Below, piece by piece: positions 1 to 8,875 of a stretch of DNA of 62,771 nt. Positions within the stretch are counted from its first letter, which is position 1, and the number at the start of each line of letters is the position of its first letter. This DNA comes from Aliicoccus persicus (GTDB lineage: Bacteria; Bacillota; Bacilli; Staphylococcales; Salinicoccaceae). A program made the position numbers and the translations under genes. The stretch covers positions 83,067 through 145,837 of the forward strand of contig NZ_FOIT01000001.1 in the NCBI RefSeq assembly GCF_900110815.1, read 5' to 3'. Below the pieces are notes generated by a model, which worked only from the letters and a program-made list of their open reading frames with translations, was not told the DNA's origin and searched no databases.

Positions 1-103
1 GAATCGACAGAGTCGAGTAAGAGGCTCTACCATGCCAATGAGAATCGACAGAGTCGAGCAAGAGGCTCTACCATCCCAATGAGAATCGACAGAGTTACGA
101 TAA
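1..103. repeat. 41-bp tandem repeat array (edge of window)
   Basis: Two full copies and a partial third start at 1, 42 and 83, exactly 41 bp apart. Each unit contains an inverted repeat TCGAC-AGA-GTCGA and a near-palindrome AGAGGCTCT, and ends in CCAATGAGA. The stretch CAATGAGAATCG is shared with the 41-bp array near 16.9 kb, so this looks like a diverged member of the same family in the same orientation. It is cut by the window edge, so its real length is unknown. No coding potential is seen. Confidence 0.85.
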
Positions 104-182
104 CCCCGAGCCACCCCTAGAACCCCACAAAAACCCTGCCACAAAAACCCGACCACAAAAAACTACTCCCAAAAATACAAAC

Positions 183-208
183 AAAAAAAAGCAGATCCGA
201 AGATCCGC
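183..208 (-). terminator. Rho-independent terminator of the 233-718 gene
   Basis: On the minus strand a 7-bp stem (GCGGATC/GATCTGC, one G-U pair) closes a TTCG tetraloop and is followed by eight T residues. It lies 25 bp beyond the stop codon of the minus-strand gene. Confidence 0.85.
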
Positions 209-232
209 CCACCACTCCAAAAATTTAAAATT

Positions 233-718
233 CTATCTAATCTCAATCCCATCCACGTGCACCAACGCTGTTTCTACGCGATCTGCATCAATAAACAACA
301 AATCAAACATGCCATCTTCGTGCAGGCGCTTGCCTTCTTTACAGAAGTAGGCGAAGAGGTTCGCACGCGTAGCATATGGAATCTCAACCGAATCACCCGT
401 CAGGCTATCTGTGAACACAATCACTGCGTCTTCACCAGCATTCGGTTCTGTGTATTCTAAAAACGGTGCCAAAGGAATCGCGAATGTGCCGGTTGTTAAT
501 GCTTCTTTCTTACTTTTATATTGTTTTTCAGTTTTTAAAGTGGGTGGTTTTGATGCACCTTCAATGATGGAACGATTCCATTCGCGCGCGTCATCAAATG
601 TGATGTCTTCTGCAGATAGGTTTTCACCTGATATATCTATTTTACGATCATCAAAAATCCATGTTGATGGATCTAATGTAATTTTAAACGCTACATTTCC
701 CTGAACTTGTATAATCAT
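233..718 (-). CDS. Conserved hypothetical protein (ylaL position)
   Basis: A 161-residue soluble, acidic protein with no signal peptide or membrane segment. It begins MIIQVQGNV and alternates short strand-like segments, such as FKITLDPSTWIFDD near the N-terminus. I recognise it only as a protein conserved upstream of ylaN-ftsW in staphylococci and bacilli. Such proteins are sometimes labelled peptidyl-prolyl isomerase, but I see no motif that supports that label. It is transcribed away from ylaN and ends at its own hairpin terminator with a UUCG loop. The start has a fitting AGGAG-type ribosome site just upstream (GAGTAAGGAAC on the minus strand). Its function is unknown. Confidence 0.7.
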   Translation of the reverse strand: MIIQVQGNVAFKITLDPSTWIFDDRKIDISGENLSAEDITFDDAREWNRSIIEGASKPPTLKTEKQYKSKKEALTTGTFAIPLAPFLEYTEPNAGEDAVIVFTDSLTGDSVEIPYATRANLFAYFCKEGKRLHEDGMFDLLFIDADRVETALVHVDGIEIR

Positions 719-857
719 TGTTCCTTACTCCTTTGTGTCAATATGCTTTAATTGTAACAGACGGAACACTTCCATCAAATAACAATGCACCAAACTAAAG
801 GTATGCGTCAAATCACACTTTCTTACAATTCCATTGCCCCTGAAGGCATGTCATTAC

Positions 858-886
858 TTGCATTTTAATATGGTGTAATATAAAAT
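858..886 (+). promoter_or_regulatory. Sigma-A promoter for ylaN
   Basis: TTGCAT at 858-863 and TAAAAT at 881-886 are separated by exactly 17 bp. They lie 28 bp before the ylaN start, with a GGAGGGGTGA ribosome site in between. Confidence 0.55.
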
Positions 887-914
887 TTAAGAGAGTTTAG
901 GGAGGGGTGAGGCG

Positions 915-1235
915 ATGTTGAAGAGTGAATCGTTAAAAGTCCAAGCGGTTGAACAGCTAGAGAAAGATGCGAATGCCATCATCCAATTAATTAAAGTCCA
1001 AATGGACAATTTGACAGCACCCCAATGTCCGGTTTTTGAGGAAGTGTTGGATACTCAAATGTTCGGGCTTTCAAAGGAGATTTCTTTTGCAGTCAAACTT
1101 GGCCTTATCGATAAAGACCACGGACGTGCAATATTGGATGAACTCGAACAAAAGGTTTCAGAAGTTCACGAAGCATACATGGCAACGGATAGAAAACAAC
1201 CCAACTATAATGTGTCACGGTTGTTGAAAAAATAA
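915..1235 (+). CDS. ylaN: YlaN family protein (DUF1507)
   Basis: A 106-residue helical protein. The segment with [19 protein letters not shown] and [17 protein letters not shown] matches what I remember of Bacillus subtilis YlaN. YlaN homologues bind the ferric uptake regulator Fur and influence iron-dependent gene expression; this is family knowledge, not visible here. The ATG start has a strong GGAGGGGTGA ribosome site about 5 bp upstream. The C-terminal tail (after about residue 88) is longer than in B. subtilis. The gene sits directly upstream of ftsW, as usual, and a hairpin terminator starts 17 bp after its stop. Confidence 0.88.
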   Translation: MLKSESLKVQAVEQLEKDANAIIQLIKVQMDNLTAPQCPVFEEVLDTQMFGLSKEISFAVKLGLIDKDHGRAILDELEQKVSEVHEAYMATDRKQPNYNVSRLLKK

Positions 1236-1251
1236 ATAGTGTGAGTAGTCT

Positions 1252-1285
1252 GGAGTCTAAAGCGGTGAGTCTTTGGACTTTTTTA
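1252..1285 (+). terminator. Terminator/attenuator between ylaN and ftsW
   Basis: GTCTAAAG (1255-1262) pairs with CTTTGGAC (1271-1278) around an 8-nt loop, flanking bases extend the stem, and six T residues follow. It ends just before the ftsW ribosome site, which argues that ftsW starts downstream of it at TTG 1301. Confidence 0.7.
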
Positions 1286-1300
1286 AATGGAGGTGATAGT

Positions 1301-2470
1301 TTGGGACGAATCAATCAGTGGTTTACACGATTTAAAACACATATAAAACAGCTCGATTTATTATTAGTATTAGTATACATAGTACTCAGTTTGATTGGTT
1401 TGGTTGTGATTTATAGTGCGAGTATGGTCCCTTCACAACGTCTGCTTGACGCAACGCCAGACCATTATTTAATACGTCAACTGATATTTGTGACGCTTGG
1501 TTTAATTATTATTGCAATCATATACAACTTCATTCGACCGAGCTTGCTACAAAGCAGTAACTTTCAAATGGTGATGGTACTCTTCAGTATATTCATTATT
1601 TTATACACGTTCTTTTTTGGTACAGAAGTGAACGGTGAAAAGAACTGGATATATTTCGGCAGTATGGGAATACAGCCATCTGAATTTGTTAAAATCGTTG
1701 TGATTTTATATTTAGCACAGGTGTTCCATTCGCGGCGAAATAATCTCAGCTCGATAGATCAATTTTACGGACCAGCAGTCGTCATCGTTATTTTAACAGC
1801 TTCGGTCGTATTCCAAGATTTCGGTACTGGGGCAATTATTATTGCGATCGTCGGAGCAATCATCATGTTCTCAGGCATACCATTTAAATATATTGCATCG
1901 ATTATCGGTGCCGGTGCAGCAGCGATAGCAGCAATACTTGGTGTCAATTATTTACGGACGGGTCAACTGCTTGATACATATCAAATGGGACGAATCCAAA
2001 CATTTTTAAACCCGTTTGAAGATCCACTTTTCCAAGGCTATCAAATTACGAATTCATTGATTGCGATTTCTAGAGGTGGATTTACGGGTAGTGGCATTGG
2101 TGATGGTATTATGAAACTCGGTTACTTACCAGAAGCGCATACGGACTTTATCTTTGCAGTGCTCGCTGAGGAGTTTGGACTAATCGGCGTGCTAACAGTT
2201 ATCGGACTATTCATGATACTCGTCTTCAAGTTATTGTTTTACGCGCTGCGTACACAAGTCATGTTTTACCGTATCGTACTCGCAGGTGTCGCTATTTACT
2301 TTGCTGCTCAAATTTTCTTAAACCTCGGTGGTATTTCTAAAGTGATCCCATTGACAGGTGTTCCATTGCCGCTCATCAGTGCAGGTGGTTCGTCATACTT
2401 AAGTTTTTCAATCGCATTTGGAATCGCCTTGGTCATCATTAAAGAAATCCGAAAACATGAACTAAAATAA
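1301..2470 (+). CDS. ftsW: Peptidoglycan glycosyltransferase FtsW
   Basis: A SEDS-family polytopic membrane protein of 389 residues when started at TTG 1301. It polymerises lipid II glycan chains at the septum together with its partner class B penicillin-binding protein. About ten hydrophobic segments are visible. Family hallmarks include GLVVIYSASM early, NGEKNWIYFGSMGIQPSEF in the central loop, and PLTGVPLPLISAGGSSYL near the C-terminus. I chose TTG 1301 because a GGAGGTGA ribosome site precedes it by 7 bp. An upstream in-frame GTG at 1241 would place a transcription terminator inside the coding sequence. The pycA gene that normally follows ftsW in Bacillales is absent. Confidence 0.93.
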   Translation: MGRINQWFTRFKTHIKQLDLLLVLVYIVLSLIGLVVIYSASMVPSQRLLDATPDHYLIRQLIFVTLGLIIIAIIYNFIRPSLLQSSNFQMVMVLFSIFIILYTFFFGTEVNGEKNWIYFGSMGIQPSEFVKIVVILYLAQVFHSRRNNLSSIDQFYGPAVVIVILTASVVFQDFGTGAIIIAIVGAIIMFSGIPFKYIASIIGAGAAAIAAILGVNYLRTGQLLDTYQMGRIQTFLNPFEDPLFQGYQITNSLIAISRGGFTGSGIGDGIMKLGYLPEAHTDFIFAVLAEEFGLIGVLTVIGLFMILVFKLLFYALRTQVMFYRIVLAGVAIYFAAQIFLNLGGISKVIPLTGVPLPLISAGGSSYLSFSIAFGIALVIIKEIRKHELK

Positions 2471-2507
2471 AATCCCGCATGCTAGAAAATTAGCATACGG
2501 GATTTTT
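2469..2507. terminator. Bidirectional terminator between ftsW and ctaA
   Basis: AAATCCCG-C-ATGCTA pairs with TAGCAT-A-CGGGATTT across a GAAAAT loop. There are T-runs on both strands, placed between two convergent genes. Confidence 0.88.
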
Positions 2508-2508
2508 A

Positions 2509-3402
2509 TCATCTTGCTCGAGTGATTAACATGATGTAGTAACATAGCACTGCGAAAGTCAACGTGATAAAGAGCGCGTGTAACAACGCGATGATTAAGT
2601 TCACTTGAGTGAAAATCATCAGTGCACCAGTCAAGGCTTGCAGTAAAATCATTATGCCAATCGCACCCCAACCATAAATGAGTACGCGATATTGGCTGTA
2701 GTGTCGGAACACATGGATAACGATAAAAATTAACCAGATAATTAATATTCCAGCGAACAATCTGTGACTCATCTGCACCCATTCAAAGAAATTAATCGGT
2801 ATAATGCGGCCGGGCTGACAATGTGGCCATACCGTACAAGCGAGTTCTGAACCAGTGTGACGCACAAGTGCGCCGGTATATATGACGAAATAGATGTAAA
2901 TCGTCACGTAAAAGATCTGATTGCGTAAAAAGCTATGTATACGTAAGCGACGTGCATCGAATTTTTGGTCGATTTCGAAAACGAGCAACGTCAATAGAAA
3001 TACTGACGAGAAACTGATTAATGAAATACCAAAGTGTGCAGCAAGTGCAAAGTCGTTTTGACCCCATACAACTGCAGCAGCACCGATTAATGCTTGAGCT
3101 AAAATAAATCCGATACTCATGTAAATAAGAAAACGTGTTTCTTTTTTATGCGACATTTGTTTCCAAGCCATATAACAGAAAATTAAAACCAAAATGATAG
3201 CGATGCCGCTGACACCACGATGGGCGATTTCTATTATCGTATCGATTGGCCATTCACTTGGAATGAGCTGTCCGTGACAGAGCGGCCACGAAGTTCCACA
3301 GCCTTCACCTGACTCTGTTTTTGTGACGAGTGCGCCACCAATCTGTACAAAGATCATCATGACCGTTGTAATTACTGCAATTATTTTTAAACGTTTATAC
3401 AA
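2509..3402 (-). CDS. ctaA: Haem A synthase CtaA
   Basis: Converts haem O to haem A for the terminal oxidase. It is an eight-helix membrane protein with a pseudo-duplicated fold. Each half has the expected cysteine pair (CGTSWPLCHG near residue 36; CTVWPHCQPG near residue 190). Haem-ligating histidines are visible in EIAHRG, LAAHFG, QMSHRL and LLHAL. I place the start at TTG 3402 (YKRLKIIAVITT), which has GAGGTG 6 bp upstream and gives 297 residues, close to known CtaA lengths. The upstream ATG at 3441 lacks a good ribosome site. The gene is transcribed divergently from ctaB, the usual Bacillales arrangement. Confidence 0.93.
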   Translation of the reverse strand: MYKRLKIIAVITTVMMIFVQIGGALVTKTESGEGCGTSWPLCHGQLIPSEWPIDTIIEIAHRGVSGIAIILVLIFCYMAWKQMSHKKETRFLIYMSIGFILAQALIGAAAVVWGQNDFALAAHFGISLISFSSVFLLTLLVFEIDQKFDARRLRIHSFLRNQIFYVTIYIYFVIYTGALVRHTGSELACTVWPHCQPGRIIPINFFEWVQMSHRLFAGILIIWLIFIVIHVFRHYSQYRVLIYGWGAIGIMILLQALTGALMIFTQVNLIIALLHALFITLTFAVLCYYIMLITRAR

Positions 3403-3667
3403 TGGGGACACCTCAATTAATGATATGAAAGATACTTTCATGTATAGGAATGTTCCTTCTACACGGATATATGGTACTATTTAGTATGTATCTATTCTAG
3501 TGTAATTATAATAGAAGATTGTTACACAAAAGAGTGAAAGTTTGAATATATTATAACATTTATTCAATGATTAACACGTCTTTACAGAATATTGTCATTG
3601 TTTTGTATCTTTTTTACTATTTTCTATACAAATAAAAATAAAAACTTTGAGAAAGAGTAGAAAAAGT

Positions 3668-3696
3668 TTGCTAGATACATTAGAATTAAGATAAAT
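3668..3696 (+). promoter_or_regulatory. Candidate promoter for the ctaB operon
   Basis: TTGCTA (3668-3673) and ATAAAT (3691-3696) are 17 bp apart, 25 bp before ctaB. The 3403-3721 divergent gap is AT-rich and must also hold the ctaA promoter, which I could not place with confidence. Confidence 0.35.
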
Positions 3697-3721
3697 GACC
3701 AAATTGAAAGGGGGCGTATAG

Positions 3722-4636
3722 ATGCGAGAGGATGTATATGAAGCAAATGTACATCATGGTAAAAAAAATATTGATATTGCCAGTATACGGGCGTTGCTCA
3801 AGGACGGTATAATCAAAGCGAATTTGATCCCTGCTTTTGCTGCTGGATTTTTAGCAGTCATGATTCACGGTCTTTCATTTTTTGAAAATATTATTACATT
3901 ACTTGTCATGGTTGTCGGAACGATGCTAGTTATCGGTGGTGTGTGTGCAATCAACAATTACTACGACCGAGACATCGACAGCGTTATGAAGTCGAAGCAG
4001 AACAGACCGAGTATTGATGGCACGTTTACAGGGCAGCAGATTTTAGCAATCGGATTTAGTCTGACGATTATTGGACTTGTGTTACTGTTCTTTATCAATA
4101 TTACGACAGGTATTCTTGGTTTACTTGCAGCGTTTGGCTACGTTGTGTTGTATTCCATTTATACGAAGCGTCACTATGTCAGCAATACTGTGATTGGAGC
4201 ACTTCCCGGTTCGATGCCACCGCTAATCGGATGGGCAGCGATTGATCCAAGTATTCACATATTGCCAATAGCAATGTTTCTGATGATGTTTGCATGGCAG
4301 CCACCTCATTTCTATGCCTTAGCTATCAAGCGTAGCGATGAGTATAGTCTAGCAGGTGTGCCGATGTTACCATCGGTTAAAGGAAATGCTCGAACACAGA
4401 AATCAATAGTGATGTGGATTGTGATCCTTGCACTAACTCCACTTTTGATGTTTAAACTGGGCATATGGTTTGTCGTCCTAACGACAATTCTCAATATTGT
4501 TTGGTTATACATTGCACTCAATGGATTCAAAACTGTTGAGAATTATAATAAATACGCAATGAAGGTATTTATTTTTTCATTAAATTACATTATCATTTTC
4601 TTTGTAATGATGATTGTAGCGGCACTGTTAATTTAA
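3722..4636 (+). CDS. ctaB: Protohaem IX farnesyltransferase CtaB
   Basis: A UbiA-family prenyltransferase of 304 residues that converts haem B to haem O, the step before CtaA. The first aspartate-rich motif, NNYYDRDIDSVM (about residues 78-89), and the second conserved loop, YTKRHYVSNTVIGALPGSMP, bind Mg-farnesyl diphosphate and haem in this family. About nine membrane segments are visible. The ATG start follows an AAGGGGGCG ribosome site. It heads the oxidase operon, with ctaC starting 36 bp after its stop. Confidence 0.95.
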   Translation: MREDVYEANVHHGKKNIDIASIRALLKDGIIKANLIPAFAAGFLAVMIHGLSFFENIITLLVMVVGTMLVIGGVCAINNYYDRDIDSVMKSKQNRPSIDGTFTGQQILAIGFSLTIIGLVLLFFINITTGILGLLAAFGYVVLYSIYTKRHYVSNTVIGALPGSMPPLIGWAAIDPSIHILPIAMFLMMFAWQPPHFYALAIKRSDEYSLAGVPMLPSVKGNARTQKSIVMWIVILALTPLLMFKLGIWFVVLTTILNIVWLYIALNGFKTVENYNKYAMKVFIFSLNYIIIFFVMMIVAALLI

Positions 4637-4672
4637 TAATAGGGCAACAAACGAAAGGTAGGTTATTAAGAG

Positions 4673-5824
4673 ATGAGAAATAGATTTAAAAATACCAAAC
4701 TGGTCGGCTTGATGACTTTTATGTTAGTTTTTCTAGCCGCATGTGGACAGCCTGAGCTGAGTACATTAATTCCAGCAGGTGAAGTTGGTCAAGAACAGTT
4801 TGACCTCATGATGTTATCAGTTGCAATCATGACTCTAGTAGTCGTAGTCGTTGTAATTATGTTTACGATTGCAGTTGTTAAAAGTCGTAGAAGTAAACTC
4901 GGAGAGGACTTCAAACCGAAGCAAGTTGCAGGAAACCATACGTTAGAAGTTATCTGGACAACGATTCCGATTATCCTCATTATTATTCTTGCGATTCCGA
5001 CAGTATACTTAGTTTTTAAACAAGCAGACGTTTCATCGGCGATCAGTCAAGACGGGCAAATTGCTGAAGATGAAATCGTCATCAATGTACGTGCATATCA
5101 ATATTGGTGGGAGTTTGAATATCCGAACGAAGGTGTTGTAACATCACAAGACCTAGTTGTTCCAACAGATACACAAGTGTATTTCACACTACAGGGTACA
5201 GATGTTAAACACTCATTCTGGATTCCAGCAGCTGGTGGTAAACTTGATACGAACATCGATGGTATCAACCACTTCTATCTCGTATTCGATGACGATAAAG
5301 CTCAGGAAGCTGACCGTTTATTCTACGGTAAGTGTGCGGAGTTATGTGGACCATCTCACGCGCTTATGGACTTCAAAGTTAACGCATTACCAATGGATGA
5401 ATACAACCAATGGTTAGCAGATATGAAAACGATGGAAGAGCCGCTTGAAGCAAGTGCTGATGATGCAATTGAAGGTCAAGAAATCTTCAATAACTCTTGT
5501 ATTGCATGTCACGCAGTATCTCAAGGTGGCAACGCTGGTGCGCCAGGACCAAACTTGACGAACTTTGGTGACAGACATCTTATTGCTGGTTATTTAGAAC
5601 ATAACGAAGAAAACTTAAAAGCTTGGATTAGTGATCCAGAAAGCTTAAAGCCTGGTAACTTAATGTCAGGCACATATGATCTAACAGAAGAAGAAATTGA
5701 GAAAGTTGCCGCATATTTAATGGAACTTTCTGTTAAAGAAGGTTCTGGCGATGTTTCAGAAATTGAAGCGTTGAGAGAATCTGGTTCAGAAGATGAAGAC
5801 ACTGAGGAAGGAGGAGAAGAATAA
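4673..5824 (+). CDS. ctaC: Cytochrome caa3 oxidase subunit II CtaC (CuA plus fused cytochrome c)
   Basis: A 383-residue lipoprotein that carries electrons into the oxidase. The lipobox LAAC ends at Cys24. Two membrane segments follow at about 38-65 and 93-118. The CuA centre is the [15 protein letters not shown] segment with cysteines near 221 and 225. A C-terminal cytochrome c domain has the haem motif CIACH at about 276-280, which makes this a caa3-type enzyme. The last 30 residues are very acidic and look like a disordered tail. Its stop codon shares one base with the ctaD start. Confidence 0.95.
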   Translation: MRNRFKNTKLVGLMTFMLVFLAACGQPELSTLIPAGEVGQEQFDLMMLSVAIMTLVVVVVVIMFTIAVVKSRRSKLGEDFKPKQVAGNHTLEVIWTTIPIILIIILAIPTVYLVFKQADVSSAISQDGQIAEDEIVINVRAYQYWWEFEYPNEGVVTSQDLVVPTDTQVYFTLQGTDVKHSFWIPAAGGKLDTNIDGINHFYLVFDDDKAQEADRLFYGKCAELCGPSHALMDFKVNALPMDEYNQWLADMKTMEEPLEASADDAIEGQEIFNNSCIACHAVSQGGNAGAPGPNLTNFGDRHLIAGYLEHNEENLKAWISDPESLKPGNLMSGTYDLTEEEIEKVAAYLMELSVKEGSGDVSEIEALRESGSEDEDTEEGGEE

Positions 5825-7746
5825 TGGCAGCAACTGCTCAAAAAAGAAGTGCTTGGTCAGTGATTTGGGATTATTTAACGACGGTTGACCATAAGAAAAT
5901 TGCGATTTTATACCTAATGGGTGGTGGATTCTTCTTCCTACTCGGTGGTTTAGAAGCAATGCTTATCCGTATTCAGTTAGCTGTACCGAACAATGATTTC
6001 CTTAGCGCTGGTATGTTTAACCAAGTCATCACGATGCACGGTACAACGATGATCTTCCTGGCGGCAATGCCACTCTTAATCGCATTTATGAACGCGGTCG
6101 TACCATTACAAATTGGTGCGCGAGATGTTGCATTCCCGTTCTTGAACGCTTTAGGTTTCTGGGTATTCTTCTTTGGTGGTGTCTTCCTTAACCTTTCTTG
6201 GTTCTTAGGTGGCGCACCAGATGCAGGTTGGACATCTTACGCTTCACTTGCAATTGATTCACCAGGACACGGTGTAGACTTCTACGCCCTCGGTTTACAG
6301 ATAACAGGTGCCGGTACGTTGATGACGGGTATTAACTTCGTTACAACAATTATTACAATGCGTGCACCAGGTATGACATTTATGAGAATGCCGCTGATGA
6401 CATGGACAACTTTAGTTGCTGCTGTGTTGATCGTATTCGCATTCCCACCATTAACAATTGCTTTATTCTTACTGATTTTTGACCGCATGTTCGGTTCAAA
6501 CTTCTTTATAGTCGAAGCGGGTGGTAACACAATAATTTGGGAACACTTCTTCTGGATCTTCGGACACCCTGAAGTGTATATCTTGATTTTACCGGCATTC
6601 GGTATTTTCTCAGAGATCTTCTCAATATTTGCGAGAAAACGACTATTCGGTTATTCATCAATGGTATTCGCAACAGTGCTCATCGGTTTCTTCGGTTTCA
6701 TGGTTTGGGCACACCACATGTTTACAACTGGTTTAGGTGCAACTGCGAACGCAATCTTCGGTGTTGCAACGATGGCGATCGCTATACCAACCGGTATTAA
6801 AATATTCAACTGGATTCTAACTATTTGGGGCGGTAGTATTAAATTCACAACCCCGATGCTTTACGCACTTGCGTTCATACCATCATTTACGATGGGTGGG
6901 GTAACGGGTATCATGCTTGCAACAGTGCCGGCTGACTACCAGTTCCACGACACATATTTCGTCGTTGCACACTTCCACTACGTTATTGTTGGTGGTACGG
7001 TATTCGCAATATTAGCCGGGTTACACCTATACTGGCCATTAATGTTTAATACAATGCTAAATGAAAGATTAGGTAAATGGACATTCTGGTTATTCTTCAC
7101 TGGTTTCCATTTAACATTCTTAATCCAACACTGGTTAGGTCTATGGGGTATGCCACGTCGTGTATTCACTTACTTAGACGGTCAGGGTTACAACTTAGCC
7201 AACATGGTTTCAACCATTGGGGCAGTGCTCATGGCAGTTGCAACACTTATACTTGCGTATAACATCGTGATGACAATTGTCCGTAACGAAAGAGTTGGTA
7301 AGGATCCATGGGGTGACGGCCGTACGTTAGAATGGTCATTGCCACTACCAGTACCTTATTACAACTTTGCACAAATACCACTTATTCGTGGTCTAGACGC
7401 ATACCAAATTGAGAAAGAAGAAAACAACGGTGAAATGATTCCATCTGAACCATTAGATGATTTCCATATGCCGAATAATTCATTCATTCCATTTGTTATG
7501 TCATTCGGTTTATTTGTTACAGGATTCGGTGCATTGTACTTTGCATCTGGTAAAGATTGGGCAATTAACGCAGTAAGTAACATGCCAGTTCATGATTGGG
7601 CACTTTACGTATTAATTGCTGGATTAGCAATCACATTCATTTCTATGGGTGTACGTTCATGGAAAGATGATTTAGGGTATTACGTGAAGAAAGAGGAGCT
7701 TGAACGTGACTTAGCGGCTCTAGAAGAAGAAAGGGGTGCGAACTAA
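5824..7746 (+). CDS. ctaD: Cytochrome caa3 oxidase subunit I CtaD
   Basis: A 640-residue catalytic subunit with about 14 membrane helices. It reduces oxygen at a haem a3-CuB site and pumps protons. Low-spin haem ligands are His72 (HGTTMIF) and His385. The haem a3 ligand is His383 in AHFHYV. CuB ligands are His248 in GHPEVYIL, cross-linked to Tyr252 in the family, and His297-His298 in WAHHMFT. HDTYFVV lies near 375. All canonical residues are present, so it should be active. One-base overlaps with ctaC and ctaE imply translational coupling. Confidence 0.96.
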   Translation: MAATAQKRSAWSVIWDYLTTVDHKKIAILYLMGGGFFFLLGGLEAMLIRIQLAVPNNDFLSAGMFNQVITMHGTTMIFLAAMPLLIAFMNAVVPLQIGARDVAFPFLNALGFWVFFFGGVFLNLSWFLGGAPDAGWTSYASLAIDSPGHGVDFYALGLQITGAGTLMTGINFVTTIITMRAPGMTFMRMPLMTWTTLVAAVLIVFAFPPLTIALFLLIFDRMFGSNFFIVEAGGNTIIWEHFFWIFGHPEVYILILPAFGIFSEIFSIFARKRLFGYSSMVFATVLIGFFGFMVWAHHMFTTGLGATANAIFGVATMAIAIPTGIKIFNWILTIWGGSIKFTTPMLYALAFIPSFTMGGVTGIMLATVPADYQFHDTYFVVAHFHYVIVGGTVFAILAGLHLYWPLMFNTMLNERLGKWTFWLFFTGFHLTFLIQHWLGLWGMPRRVFTYLDGQGYNLANMVSTIGAVLMAVATLILAYNIVMTIVRNERVGKDPWGDGRTLEWSLPLPVPYYNFAQIPLIRGLDAYQIEKEENNGEMIPSEPLDDFHMPNNSFIPFVMSFGLFVTGFGALYFASGKDWAINAVSNMPVHDWALYVLIAGLAITFISMGVRSWKDDLGYYVKKEELERDLAALEEERGAN

Positions 7747-8372
7747 TGGCTGAAATGAGATATAATGTTCCAGATAATCAATGGCCGGACCATCCCGAAC
7801 GCGCGACGCTAGAAGGTAAAAACAAACAGCTTGGTTTCTGGGTGTTCCTTGGCGGTGAGACAGTTTTATTCGCATCACTCTTTGCAACATACTTGGCGTT
7901 AGAAAACTCTGTGCCAAGTGATGATCACTTGTTAACATATGATTTGTTCCAACTAGAACTTGCTTTCGTTATGACGATGTTCTTATTAACATCATCACTA
8001 ACGAGTGTGTACGCTGTTTATCATATGAGAAACAATAACTTTGCGAAAATGCAAATTTGGTTAATCGTTACTGTGCTACTTGGTGCTGGATTCCTTGCGT
8101 TAGAGATATATGAGTTTAGTCACTTTGTGGAGCTCGGACATACCTTTAGATCAAGCGCATTTGCAAGTGCATTCTACTTCTTACTTGGTACGCACGGTTT
8201 CCACGTTGCAGTTGGTTTAGTATGGATTACATTGTTAATCTTAAGAAATGCGCGACGCGGTCTGAGTGTTTACACAGCTGCTAAAGTTAACACAGCTGCA
8301 CTTTATTGGCACTTTATCGACGTTGTTTGGGTATTTATCTTCTCAATCGTTTACTTATTGGGGGTAATTTAA
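7746..8372 (+). CDS. ctaE: Cytochrome caa3 oxidase subunit III CtaE
   Basis: A 208-residue membrane protein with five hydrophobic helices. The conserved subunit III features are GFWVFLGGETVLFASLFATY near the N-terminus, LGTHGFHVAVGLVWI, and the C-terminal YWHFIDVVWVFIFSIVYL. Subunit III stabilises the catalytic core and supports sustained proton uptake in this family. Its ATG overlaps the ctaD stop codon by one base, and ctaF begins 1 bp after its own stop. Confidence 0.95.
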   Translation: MAEMRYNVPDNQWPDHPERATLEGKNKQLGFWVFLGGETVLFASLFATYLALENSVPSDDHLLTYDLFQLELAFVMTMFLLTSSLTSVYAVYHMRNNNFAKMQIWLIVTVLLGAGFLALEIYEFSHFVELGHTFRSSAFASAFYFLLGTHGFHVAVGLVWITLLILRNARRGLSVYTAAKVNTAALYWHFIDVVWVFIFSIVYLLGVI

Positions 8373-8373
8373 T

Positions 8374-8724
8374 ATGGCAGAGTTAAATCAAAAACCATTA
8401 ACAGACGTCCAGTTAAAACAACGTAAACTAGAGCGTAAAATTGAAATGAGACACCATGTAACATCGTTCTCATTAATGATTTTCTTAACATTCGCAGCAT
8501 TTGCTATGGTTGCATTAGAACTTGATCCGTTGATAATTACAGCGGCAGTCATTGTCATGGCATTGGTACAGGTCATCTTGCAGTTCTACTACTTCATGCA
8601 CATGAAGGATAAAGGACATGGATTCATCCGATTATTCATGCTTGTCGGTATGTACTTCGCAATTGCATTCGTACTGTGCTACGTGCTTATTGTTTGGATC
8701 GGTCTACCAATCGGTTCAGTATAA
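8374..8724 (+). CDS. ctaF: Cytochrome caa3 oxidase subunit IV CtaF
   Basis: A 116-residue protein of the bacterial COX IV family with a basic N-terminal segment and three membrane helices. The helix containing VQVILQFYYFMHMKDKGHG is the characteristic family signature. It is the last gene before a strong terminator and is tightly coupled to ctaE. In the family it helps assemble or stabilise the oxidase and has no catalytic residues of its own. Confidence 0.92.
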   Translation: MAELNQKPLTDVQLKQRKLERKIEMRHHVTSFSLMIFLTFAAFAMVALELDPLIITAAVIVMALVQVILQFYYFMHMKDKGHGFIRLFMLVGMYFAIAFVLCYVLIVWIGLPIGSV

Positions 8725-8756
8725 GATGTTAGAGAATTATTAAATTTAGAGTATTT

Positions 8757-8785
8757 AGAGGCCAGTGCTTACTGGCCTCTTTTTT
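8757..8785 (+). terminator. Terminator after ctaF
   Basis: A perfect 10-bp stem, AGAGGCCAGT/ACTGGCCTCT, with a GCTT loop followed by a T-run. It separates the ctaBCDEF unit from ctaG. Confidence 0.93.
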
Positions 8786-8815
8786 GATGATTCACAAGAT
8801 TGTCATGAAGAAAGA

Positions 8816-8844
8816 TTGTATATATACCAAAAAATTCATATAAT
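8816..8844 (+). promoter_or_regulatory. Sigma-A promoter for ctaG
   Basis: TTGTAT (8816-8821), a 17-bp spacer and a consensus TATAAT (8839-8844) lie 31 bp before ctaG and just after the ctaF terminator. This indicates independent transcription of ctaG and the DUF420 gene. Confidence 0.75.
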
Positions 8845-8875
8845 AGTATTATCTGAATTAAAGGAAGTTTTATTA

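Noticed and set aside
3442-3721. ctaA promoter and possible redox-regulator sites
   Set aside because: The gap is AT-rich with several TATAAT-like words, but no -35/-10 pair or operator stood out above chance.
8765-8875. Upstream start for ctaG
   Set aside because: The extension would encode the ctaF terminator and the ctaG promoter; ATG 8876 has the ribosome site.
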